From Streptomyces sp. NBC_00289 (lineage in GTDB: Bacteria > Actinomycetota > Actinomycetes > Streptomycetales > Streptomycetaceae), in assembly GCF_041435115.1 (NCBI RefSeq), contig NZ_CP108046.1, forward strand, positions 3,906,001 through 3,970,000: a DNA stretch of 64,000 nucleotides. Direction: 5' to 3'. The position numbers were made by a program, and so were the translations under genes. Below are positions 21,281-28,980 of this stretch, one piece after another. The notes beneath the pieces were generated by a model, which saw nothing but the letters and a program-made list of their open reading frames with translations, was not told the origin of the DNA and made no database searches. The first letter of the stretch is position 1; the number at the start of each line of letters is the position of its first letter.

Positions 21281-23248
21281 ATGTCCGTGGTGGATCGGCA
21301 GGAGTGGGACGTCGTCGTGGTCGGGGCCGGCGGCGCCGGGCTGCGCGCCGCCATCGAGGCGCGCGAGCGGGGCGCCCGTACGGCGGTGATCTGCAAGTCG
21401 CTGTTCGGCAAGGCGCACACGGTGATGGCCGAGGGCGGCATCGCGGCCGCGATGGGCAACGTGAACTCCGGTGACAACTGGGAGGTCCACTTCCGCGACA
21501 CCATGCGTGGCGGGAAGTTCCTCAACCAGTGGCGGATGGCCGAACTGCACGCCCAGGAGGCGCCCGACCGGGTGTGGGAGCTGGAGACCTGGGGCGCCCT
21601 GTTCGACCGCACGAAGGACGGCCGGATCTCCCAGCGGAACTTCGGCGGCCACGAGTACCCGCGTCTCGCGCACGTCGGTGACCGCACGGGCCTGGAGCTC
21701 ATCCGGACGCTCCAGCAGAAGATCGTGGCCCTGCAACAGGAGGACTTCCGGGAGACCGGGGACTACGAGTCCCGCCTGAAGGTCTACCAGGAGTGCACGG
21801 TCACCCGGGTCCTCAAGGACACGGCAACCGAGAGCGGCTCGGCCGCGGGCAGGGTGAGCGGGGTCTTCGGCTACGAGCGCGAGTCGGGCCGTTTCTTCGT
21901 CCTCGAGGCGCCCGCCGTGGTGATCGCGACCGGCGGGATCGGCAAGTCCTTCAAGGTGACGTCGAACTCGTGGGAGTACACCGGCGACGGGCACGCGCTG
22001 GCGCTGCTCGCCGGAGCGCCCCTGCTGAACATGGAGTTCGTGCAGTTCCACCCGACCGGCATGGTCTGGCCACCGTCGGTGAAGGGCATCCTCGTCACCG
22101 AGTCGGTGCGCGGCGACGGCGGGGTGCTCAGGAACTCCGACGGGAAACGCTTCATGTTCGACTACGTCCCCGACGTCTTCAAGGAGAAGTACGCGGAGTC
22201 GGAGGAGGAGGGCGACCGCTGGTACGACGACCCGGACCGCAACCGGCGCCCGCCCGAACTGCTCCCCCGAGACGAGGTCGCCCGGGCCATCAACTCCGAG
22301 GTGAAGGCGGGCCGCGGTTCCCCGCACGGTGGCGTGTTCCTCGACGTGTCGACACGTATGCCCGCCGAGGTCATCCGGCGCCGACTGCCGTCGATGTACC
22401 ACCAGTTCAAGGAGCTGGCCGACGTCGACATCACGGCGGAGCCGATGGAGGTCGGGCCGACCTGTCACTACGTGATGGGCGGTATCGCGGTCGACTCGGA
22501 CTCCGCGGCGGCCCGCGGGGTGCCCGGGCTGTTCGCGGCCGGTGAGGTGGCCGGCGGCATGCACGGCTCCAACCGTCTCGGCGGCAACTCGCTCTCCGAC
22601 CTGCTGGTGTTCGGGCGGCGTGCGGGCCGGCACGCGGCGGAGTACGCGACCGGCCTGGCCGACGGCCGGCCCCCCGTGGACGACGTCCAGGTCGACACGG
22701 CCGCGGCCGAGGCCCTGCGCCCCTTCTCCGCGGAGGGCCCGGCACCCGGCGCGGACGACGGACGCCCGGCCGAGAACCCGTACACCCTCCACCAGGAACT
22801 CCAGCAGGCGATGAACGATCTCGTCGGCATCATCCGTCGCGAGGCCGAGATGGAGCAGGCGCTGGATAAGCTGGCGGATCTGCGGGTACGGGCCCGGCGG
22901 GCCGGGGTCGAGGGCCACCGGCAGTTCAACCCCGGCTGGCACCTGGCCCTGGACCTGCGCAACATGCTGCTGGTCAGCGAGTGCGTGGCGCGGGCCGCGC
23001 TGGAGCGCACGGAGTCGCGCGGCGGGCACACCCGCGAGGACCACCCCGCGATGGACCGCGCGTGGCGCCGGGTCAATCTGCTGTGCCGGCTCATCGACCC
23101 CTCGGGCGGCCTGGCGGCGACGGACACCGTGCGCGGCCAGATCAACCTCACCCATGAGACCACCGACCCCGTCCGCCCCGACCTGCTCGCCCTCTTCGAG
23201 AAGGAGGAGCTGGTCAAGTACCTCGCCGAAGAGGAGCTCTACGAGTGA
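21281..23248 (+). CDS. sdhA: Succinate dehydrogenase / fumarate reductase flavoprotein subunit
   Basis: This 655-residue subunit oxidises succinate to fumarate at an FAD site. The N-terminus carries the dinucleotide fold GAGGAGLRAAIEA. QFHPTGMVWP contains the substrate-site residues, and HGSNRLGGNSLSDLLVFGRRAG is the classical flavoprotein signature near the FAD. The C-terminal helical and capping domains are complete. The ATG at 21281 follows a GGTGGAG site 18 nt after the anchor gene. The gene overlaps the iron-sulfur subunit gene by 4 nt (GTGA). Confidence 0.94.
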   Translation: MSVVDRQEWDVVVVGAGGAGLRAAIEARERGARTAVICKSLFGKAHTVMAEGGIAAAMGNVNSGDNWEVHFRDTMRGGKFLNQWRMAELHAQEAPDRVWELETWGALFDRTKDGRISQRNFGGHEYPRLAHVGDRTGLELIRTLQQKIVALQQEDFRETGDYESRLKVYQECTVTRVLKDTATESGSAAGRVSGVFGYERESGRFFVLEAPAVVIATGGIGKSFKVTSNSWEYTGDGHALALLAGAPLLNMEFVQFHPTGMVWPPSVKGILVTESVRGDGGVLRNSDGKRFMFDYVPDVFKEKYAESEEEGDRWYDDPDRNRRPPELLPRDEVARAINSEVKAGRGSPHGGVFLDVSTRMPAEVIRRRLPSMYHQFKELADVDITAEPMEVGPTCHYVMGGIAVDSDSAAARGVPGLFAAGEVAGGMHGSNRLGGNSLSDLLVFGRRAGRHAAEYATGLADGRPPVDDVQVDTAAAEALRPFSAEGPAPGADDGRPAENPYTLHQELQQAMNDLVGIIRREAEMEQALDKLADLRVRARRAGVEGHRQFNPGWHLALDLRNMLLVSECVARAALERTESRGGHTREDHPAMDRAWRRVNLLCRLIDPSGGLAATDTVRGQINLTHETTDPVRPDLLALFEKEELVKYLAEEELYE

Positions 23249-24015
23249 GCAGCTACGAGGCCCGCTTCAAGGTGTGGCGCGGGGACGTCGAGGGCGGCGG
23301 CCTGGAGGACTTCGAGGTCGAGGTGAACGACGGTGAGGTCGTCCTCGACATCATCCACCGCCTCCAGGCCACCCAGGCGCCGGATCTCGCCGTGCGCTGG
23401 AACTGCAAGGCGGGCAAGTGCGGTTCCTGTTCCGCGGAGATCAACGGACGGCCCCGGCTGCTGTGCATGACCCGCATGTCGGTGTTCGACCGGGCGGAGA
23501 CGATCACGGTGACCCCGCTGCGGGCCTTCCCGGTGATCCGCGACCTGGTGACGAACGTCGGCTTCAACTACCAGAAGGCCAGGGAGGTTCCGGCCTTCGT
23601 ACCGCCGGACGGTGTGGCCCCCGGCGAGTACCGCATGATGCAGGAGGACGTGGACCGCCCGCAGGAGTTCCGCAAGTGCATCGAGTGCTTCCTGTGCCAG
23701 GACACCTGCCACGTGGTCCGCGACCACGAGGAGAACAAGCCGGCGTTCGCCGGTCCCCGCTTCCTGATGCGGGTCGCGGAACTGGACATGCATCCGCTGG
23801 ACGCGGCCGAGGAGTCCGGCCTGGACCGCAAACGCACCGCCCAGGACGAACACGGCCTCGGCTACTGCAACATCACCAAGTGCTGCACGGAGGTCTGCCC
23901 CGAGGGCATCAAGATCACGGACAACGCCCTGATCCCCCTGAAGGAACGGGCGGCCGACCGCAAGTACGACCCGATCGTGTGGCTGGGCTCGAAGATCAGG
24001 AGGCGGTCTTCGTAG
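23245..24015 (+). CDS. sdhB: Succinate dehydrogenase / fumarate reductase iron-sulfur subunit
   Basis: This 256-residue subunit carries electrons from FAD to the membrane anchor. The N-terminal ferredoxin domain ligands are Cys54, Cys59, Cys62 and Cys74. A second cluster set is CIECFLCQDTC (Cys145, 148, 151, 155), and a third lies in CCTEVCPEG near residue 216. The start is a GTG inside the stop codon of the flavoprotein gene. Its last 20 nt overlap the end of the convergent small membrane protein gene. Confidence 0.94.
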   Translation: MSSYEARFKVWRGDVEGGGLEDFEVEVNDGEVVLDIIHRLQATQAPDLAVRWNCKAGKCGSCSAEINGRPRLLCMTRMSVFDRAETITVTPLRAFPVIRDLVTNVGFNYQKAREVPAFVPPDGVAPGEYRMMQEDVDRPQEFRKCIECFLCQDTCHVVRDHEENKPAFAGPRFLMRVAELDMHPLDAAEESGLDRKRTAQDEHGLGYCNITKCCTEVCPEGIKITDNALIPLKERAADRKYDPIVWLGSKIRRRSS

Positions 24016-24325
24016 GCCCGGGGGTGCGGCCCGGGCGTTGGGCGAGGAACCCGACGCCCAGGCCCACCATGAAGGTGACCCAGCCGCCCCAGGCGACGTC
24101 ACCACGTTCGCCGTGCGGCGGGCCCATGAACGGGCCCAGGAACATGAACAGCCCCGCCCCGACGGCGCACAGCAGCGTCCCGAGCCCCGACAGCCTCGGC
24201 CTCAGCACCCTCGTCCGGTGCCACGGCAGCAGCCATCCGGTCACGAGCGCCACGAGACCGAGCGCTGCCAGCGCCGTCACGGTCAGCGCGCCGAGAACCA
24301 CCAGCGTGAGGTGCATGCCGATCAT
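23996..24325 (-). CDS. Small membrane protein, three hydrophobic segments
   Basis: This 109-residue protein is mostly hydrophobic, with segments near LTLVVLGALTVTALAALGLVALVTGW, LGTLLCAVGAGLFMFLGPFM and WGGWVTFMVGLGVGFLA and a basic C-terminus. The ATG at 24325 overlaps the stop of the upstream phosphotransferase gene as ATGA, so the two are probably translationally coupled. It converges with sdhB with a 20-nt tail overlap. The function is unknown. Confidence 0.7.
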   Translation of the reverse strand: MIGMHLTLVVLGALTVTALAALGLVALVTGWLLPWHRTRVLRPRLSGLGTLLCAVGAGLFMFLGPFMGPPHGERGDVAWGGWVTFMVGLGVGFLAQRPGRTPGPTKTAS

Positions 24326-25310
24326 CGTCCCACCAACTCCAGCGCCCGCACCGGATTGTGTTCGGCGATGGCCCGCATCGGTCCCGGCTCCGGGTAGTCG
24401 CCGTCGAGGAGGCGGAGAGGGCCGGCGACCAGGCTGAGACGCATGGCGAGGCGGTAGAGGCGCAGCCGGTCCTCGTCCAGGCCGGGGACGCGCAGAACGT
24501 CGTACCACCGGCCGAACCGCAGCTCCAGGAACACGTGCTCCCACTCCGCGTCGAAGTACATGAGGCCCTCGATGTCGATCAGTGCAGGTCGGCCGTCGGC
24601 GGCCAGGAGGACGTGGTCCGGGCCGAGTTCGCCGTGGATCAGGGTGTGGCGGGCACGCGGGCGGACCTCGGCCGCCAGGCCGCGTACCGCCGCTTCGAGG
24701 TCCTGGCGGGCGGTGGCGATCCGCGCGTCCCGTACGGCCACCGCCGCGATGTCGCGCAGGGCGCCCTCGGTCACGCGCCGCTCGCACGAAGTGACGGGCG
24801 AGGCACCGCCGTTGTCGACGAGCGCGACCTTCCCGACGGCCGGCCCCCGTTGTGCGTGCAGCACGGCGAGCGTCTCGGCCAGTCGCTCCAGAGGCGCCCG
24901 CGCCGCGTCCGGGTCGTTCCGCAGCGCCTCCTCCAGACTGCCACCGGGCAGGTCCTCGACGACCGCGGCGGCCGCGCCGAGATGGCGTCCCGAGTCGTCC
25001 GCGAGCAGCAGCCGGGGCGTGCGGACGCCGAGGGCGGACAGGCGGTCGTACGCCGCCGTGAACAGGTCCGGTCCCGAGGCGTGGGCGAAGGGATCGCGCG
25101 GGTCGCCGGGGCCGTCGTCCCAGAAGTCCTCGTCGGGCGACCAGACGTAGGCGACGGCCGTCGTGTCGTCGTCGAAGGTGAGTCGGTAGACGCCCTTCTT
25201 GGAGCCGCCCCGCAGCCGCGCGGCCGCTGCCAGCGAGCGGCCCGGGCCGGCGGCCGCCCGGGCGAGCGGGGACAGGTCGTCGCGGGTGAGGGGGCTCGGG
25301 TGGAGGTCAC
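24322..25310 (-). CDS. Aminoglycoside phosphotransferase-like protein, start codon missing or frameshifted
   Basis: The reading frame encodes an APH/choline-kinase-like fold. The catalytic loop is LIHGELGPDHVLL and the metal-binding segment is LIDIEGLMYFDAEWEH. The N-lobe begins about DLHPSPLTRDDL and includes RLRGGSKKGVYRLTF. Oddly, this frame is open from the stop of the preceding gene (25354) but contains no ATG, GTG or TTG until 24864, which would remove the whole N-lobe. A GTG at 25310 is in the wrong frame. Either the start is non-canonical or a frameshift lies near 25,300. The coordinates start at that GTG as the most plausible original start. The substrate is unknown. Confidence 0.6.
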
Positions 25311-25353
25311 CCGTCGGATCCTCGCACCCCGCCCGGCCGGCGTCAGGCGGATT

Positions 25354-26547
25354 TCAGTGGACCCAGTCCTCCCGGTACGCCGACCAGTCCGCCTCCGTGG
25401 CCGCGAAGTCGACGTACAGGGCGACACCGAAGCGCGCGCGGTCGGCGTCCGTGCGGGACAGTCCGAGGCGGACGCCCCGGACGGCGGCGGGGACGGTCTC
25501 GGCGTGCGCCCAGTGGCCGAAACGGTTCTCGTGGTAGAACGGCAGGCCCATCAGCAGGTCGGTCGACGGCGGGGTGACCTCCAGGGCGAGCGAGGTCTGC
25601 TGGGCGACGTAGCCGCCGTACAGGGTGTCCAGCGGCTGCATGGTGTCGTACGACATCACGGCGATCTGGTCGACCCTGCGCGCCACCTGCCCGAAGAACG
25701 CCTGGGACCACCACTTCGGGTGTCCGGTGACGGTGCCCCAGAAGGAGTGGAAGCCCGGCACCGGGTCGATCTGGTGCGCGGCGACCGACAGTTGCGCGTC
25801 CCGGGCCCGGGTCACCCCGCGCAGCGAGTCGAGCAGGGCGAGGTAGTGGCGGTCGCCCGAGTGCAGCGGCTCCAGGTCGAAGTGGACGCCCGCGAAGCCG
25901 GCCGCGAGCACCTGGCGAGTGGACGCGACGACGGCGTCGCGGGTCGCCGGGCGCTCCAGGCGGAGGCCGTCGGGGCTCTCGGTGGCGAGCACGTCGCCCA
26001 GCCATGCCTGGACCCTGACTCCGGGAAGCTCGCGGTGGACGGCGGCCACGAACCAGCGCGCCTTCGGGTACACCGACTCGGGCAGCGTCCCGTCGTGCTC
26101 CAGCGGGCCGGTGTGGACGTACAGGTCACGGATGCCGGTGCCGCTCAGACGGCGGGCCAGGCCGGTGACATCGGCGTCGTCCTTCCGGCCGTCCACCCAG
26201 GCGTGGCCCAGCCATATCGCGTCACGGTTCCTCGTGTACGTCCCGTCGGCCGGGTCGCCGGTGTAGTTCACCCTGAGCGCGACCTCGGCGCCCAGGGTGG
26301 ACAGGACGAGCGCCAGCACCAGTCCGAGGGCCGCCCTGCGGACCCATCGGAGCCTGCGACGGCGGGGCGGCGGCGCCGGGGAGGCGCCGGCCTCCGGCTC
26401 GGCATTCGCTCCCTCCCCGGCGTCCGACTCCACGTCCGCTCCCCCGCCGGCCGCAGGCTCCGCGTCCGTCCTCTCGTCCCTCTCGCCCCTCTCGCCCCTG
26501 TCGTCCCACTCGTCCGTCGTCGACTTCGGCTTCGACTCCGACCCCAC
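25354..26547 (-). CDS. Membrane-anchored TIM-barrel (glycosidase-like) protein
   Basis: The GTG at 26547 with GGGAGGA five nt upstream gives 397 residues. An acidic, Glu/Asp/Gly-rich cytoplasmic N-terminus of about 65 residues precedes RRRRLRWVRRAALGLVLALVLSTLGAEVAL, a single positive-inside anchor. The extracytoplasmic part has barrel-like strand patterns, notably GVHFDLEPLHSGD and DQIAVMSYDTMQPLD, reminiscent of GH18-type active-site strands (a D-x-E pattern in HFDLEP). I would not assign a substrate. The divergent gene at 26649 starts about 100 nt away. Confidence 0.62.
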   Translation of the reverse strand: MGSESKPKSTTDEWDDRGERGERDERTDAEPAAGGGADVESDAGEGANAEPEAGASPAPPPRRRRLRWVRRAALGLVLALVLSTLGAEVALRVNYTGDPADGTYTRNRDAIWLGHAWVDGRKDDADVTGLARRLSGTGIRDLYVHTGPLEHDGTLPESVYPKARWFVAAVHRELPGVRVQAWLGDVLATESPDGLRLERPATRDAVVASTRQVLAAGFAGVHFDLEPLHSGDRHYLALLDSLRGVTRARDAQLSVAAHQIDPVPGFHSFWGTVTGHPKWWSQAFFGQVARRVDQIAVMSYDTMQPLDTLYGGYVAQQTSLALEVTPPSTDLLMGLPFYHENRFGHWAHAETVPAAVRGVRLGLSRTDADRARFGVALYVDFAATEADWSAYREDWVH

Positions 26548-26648
26548 GTCGTTCCTCCCCGGTCGCCGTTCCTCACGTGCCCCGCCCCCGACTCGTCCCG
26601 GACGCATCCCGGTCGCGCCGGCGCATATCTGCTCATACGCTCCGGAAT

Positions 26649-28655
26649 GTGACGTCATCCTTGAGCCGGGGCCGGCCGCGGCGCACGACCGCGCGCATAT
26701 CCGTGCGGGTCGCACATGCCCTGCTCGGCGTCGCGGTCGGGGTCGTGTGGCTGGTGTTGCCGTGGATGACGATCAGTACCGACGACCCGGTTGCGGCCGT
26801 ACCCGCCGGGCAGACCCCGGTGGCGGCCACGACCGCCGAGGAGGACGAGACGTCCGCCGCCGCTCTCGTCCTGCCTCTGGTCGCGGTCGCGGTGGTGGGC
26901 ACGCTCGCCGGATACGGCTATGTACGGCGCACCCGCCGGGCCCGCACCCGTACGACCCCGGGCGCCGCCCCCGCCGAACCGCTCCCGCGGCCGCCGCTCA
27001 CCGACCTGGACGCGCGGACCCTCGCGTTGCTCGTCGAGGCCGACGACTGTCTCCGCACCAGCCGCGAGGAGCTCGGCTGCGCCGAGGCCCGCTCGGGAGC
27101 GCCCGCCGTCGCCCCCTTCGCGCGGGCCGTACGGGAGGCGGAGGCCGAGCTGTCGGCGGCCTTCCGGATGCGGCGGCAGTACGACGAGGGCGTCCCGGCG
27201 GACGAGCCGTCGCGGCGGCACGCGCTCACCGGAATCGTCGGGCGGTGCCAGGAGGTGGGACGCCGGCTGGACGCGGAGGCCGCCGACTTCGACCGGCTGC
27301 GTGGTCTGGAACGGGGAGCGGGCGCGGCCCTGGAGGCCGCGGAGGCCCGCTTCCGGGAGCTGGCCGGCCGTACCGGGGCCGCGGACGCCGGCCTCGCCGA
27401 GCTCGACGCCGGCGGGCGCTTCTCCCCCACCGCCACCGCCGACGTCACCGGCCACGTCGAACAGGCCAGGGACCGGCTGGTGTTCGCGACCTTCCAGCTC
27501 AACCAGGCCCGCCAGGCCGCCGACCTGGACGAGCCGGAGAGCGCCGCCCGCCATGTGCGCGCCGCCGAGGGTGCGGTGGCGCAGGCCGCGGTGTTCCTGG
27601 ACGGCATCGACCGGCTCGCCGCCGAACTGACAGCGGCCGCGAGCCTCGTCCCGGCCGCGCTCACCGGGGCGGAGGCGGAGCTGGCGAGCGCCCGGGAGCG
27701 GCCGGCGGAGACGATGGGCACTCCCGAGGTGTCTGGCGGGCCCGGCAGTTCCGGTGCTCGTGGTGCATCCGGTGCTCGCGGCTTTCCCGGCGGTTCCGGC
27801 GCAGCTGGTGGTTCCGGCGCACCCGGCGGTTCCGGCGCACCCGGCGGTACCGACGCGCCTGGCACACCCAGCGGTCCCGGCACGTCCGGCAGTTCCCGCG
27901 ATCCCAGCGCATCCGGCGGTCCCCGTGCACCCGGCGGTTCCGGCGCACCCGCTGCTCCCGGCACTTCCGGCGCACCCAGCGGTTCCGGCGCTTCCGGCGC
28001 ACCCAGCGGTCCCGATGTCCCCGTCGGTCCCGGCGCACCCGGCGCACCCGGCGCACCCGGCGCACCCGGCGCACCCGGCATGCTCGCCCCCGAGTTCCGC
28101 GCCCGGGTCGCGCACGCGGACGCCGTCCTGGCCGCCGTACGGGAGGAGCTGATCGCCGGGCCCTACGACCCGCTCGACGCGCTCCGGCGGATCGTGCGGG
28201 CCGTCGCTCCGGTCGGCACCGGGCGGGCCGGAGTCCTGGCGGCCGCCGGTTCCCTGACCGCCCGCAGTGCGACCGCCCTGGCGGCTGACTTCGTCGGGAC
28301 GCACCGGGGTGCGGTGGGCGGCGCGGCCCGCACCCTGCTGACGGAGGCGGAACGGCTCCTCGCCTTCCCGGTCCCCCCGGCGCCGTACGGGCACGGACGC
28401 GGCGAAGACCCCGGTCAGGAGCCGACGGCCGACGCCTTGGCGCGGCGGGCCCGTGAGCTCGCCGGGCAGGACGTGCGCGTGCACGGGACCCCGGCCGTCG
28501 GGGCGGCGGAGCACACCACGGGAGTCGGCGGTGCCGTGCTCGGCGGAATCCTCCTCGGCAAGGGCCCGGACGGCGGCCCGCCCGCGAGCTTCGGCGGACC
28601 CGCCACCCGGGCGCGGCGCGGCCGCACCACCCCGCGAGCTCCGGAAACTCCCTGA
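26649..28655 (+). CDS. Membrane protein with helical domain and collagen-like Gly-rich stretch
   Basis: About 668 residues from the GTG at 26649. A GTG at 26577 is possible, but neither has a strong ribosome site. Two membrane helices come first ([20 protein letters not shown] and [22 protein letters not shown]), with an outside loop between them. Then come ~270 residues of charged, heptad-like helix ([16 protein letters not shown] onward) and about 40 Gly-x-y-type triplets (nt 27730-28082, many GAP). A second helical part follows, with a Gly-rich C-terminus. No family is recognised. The collagen-like part suggests an extended, stalk-like region. The start of the gene is uncertain. Confidence 0.6.
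   Translation: MTSSLSRGRPRRTTARISVRVAHALLGVAVGVVWLVLPWMTISTDDPVAAVPAGQTPVAATTAEEDETSAAALVLPLVAVAVVGTLAGYGYVRRTRRARTRTTPGAAPAEPLPRPPLTDLDARTLALLVEADDCLRTSREELGCAEARSGAPAVAPFARAVREAEAELSAAFRMRRQYDEGVPADEPSRRHALTGIVGRCQEVGRRLDAEAADFDRLRGLERGAGAALEAAEARFRELAGRTGAADAGLAELDAGGRFSPTATADVTGHVEQARDRLVFATFQLNQARQAADLDEPESAARHVRAAEGAVAQAAVFLDGIDRLAAELTAAASLVPAALTGAEAELASARERPAETMGTPEVSGGPGSSGARGASGARGFPGGSGAAGGSGAPGGSGAPGGTDAPGTPSGPGTSGSSRDPSASGGPRAPGGSGAPAAPGTSGAPSGSGASGAPSGPDVPVGPGAPGAPGAPGAPGAPGMLAPEFRARVAHADAVLAAVREELIAGPYDPLDALRRIVRAVAPVGTGRAGVLAAAGSLTARSATALAADFVGTHRGAVGGAARTLLTEAERLLAFPVPPAPYGHGRGEDPGQEPTADALARRARELAGQDVRVHGTPAVGAAEHTTGVGGAVLGGILLGKGPDGGPPASFGGPATRARRGRTTPRAPETP
27730..28082 (+). 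repeat. Collagen-like triplet repeat coding region
   Basis: Within the gene at 26649-28655 the code reads as imperfect Gly-x-y triplets for about 115 residues, dominated by GAP, GGS, GTS and SGP. It ends with five successive GAP triplets encoded by the repeated 9-mer GGCGCACCC. Several triplets lack Gly, so a stable triple helix is not assured. Confidence 0.75.
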
Positions 28656-28980
28656 CCGAACCGCGGCAGACCCGCGGCCAGCGCCCACCGTCTCGCGCCC
28701 AGCGCCTCCTGTCCCCGGCCAGCACTTCCCAGCCCGCGGCCAGCACTTCCCGCCCTCCGGCCTGCACTTCCCAGGTGCGCTGGACTTCGGTGGGGTCGGT
28801 GAAGCCGAGGCCGCTGCCCACCGACATCGCCGCCCAGCGCTTCGTCACGGCACCCGGCGAGACGGCGCCCGCGACAGCACTTGCCGTCCCACGGCCAACG
28901 CTACGCAGTCCGCGGCAGCCCTTCCCGCCCCACTGCCAGCACTCCCCGTCCCGCGGCCCGCGCTTCCCGTTCCGTCGTCC
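28656..28980. repeat. Degenerate 21-bp tandem repeats in a convergent gap
   Basis: Between two convergent genes, a unit close to CAGCACTTCCCAGCCCGCGGC recurs at 21-nt steps (28720, 28741, 28762; again 28875, 28896, 28917, 28938) with substitutions. A period of 21 is seven codons, but no frame here has the look of a real protein. No terminator hairpin was evident in this 325-nt gap. Confidence 0.6.

Noticed and set aside
27730..28082. CRISPR-like array
   Set aside because: The repeats are short, contiguous 9-nt codon triplets inside a reading frame with no spacers and no cas genes.
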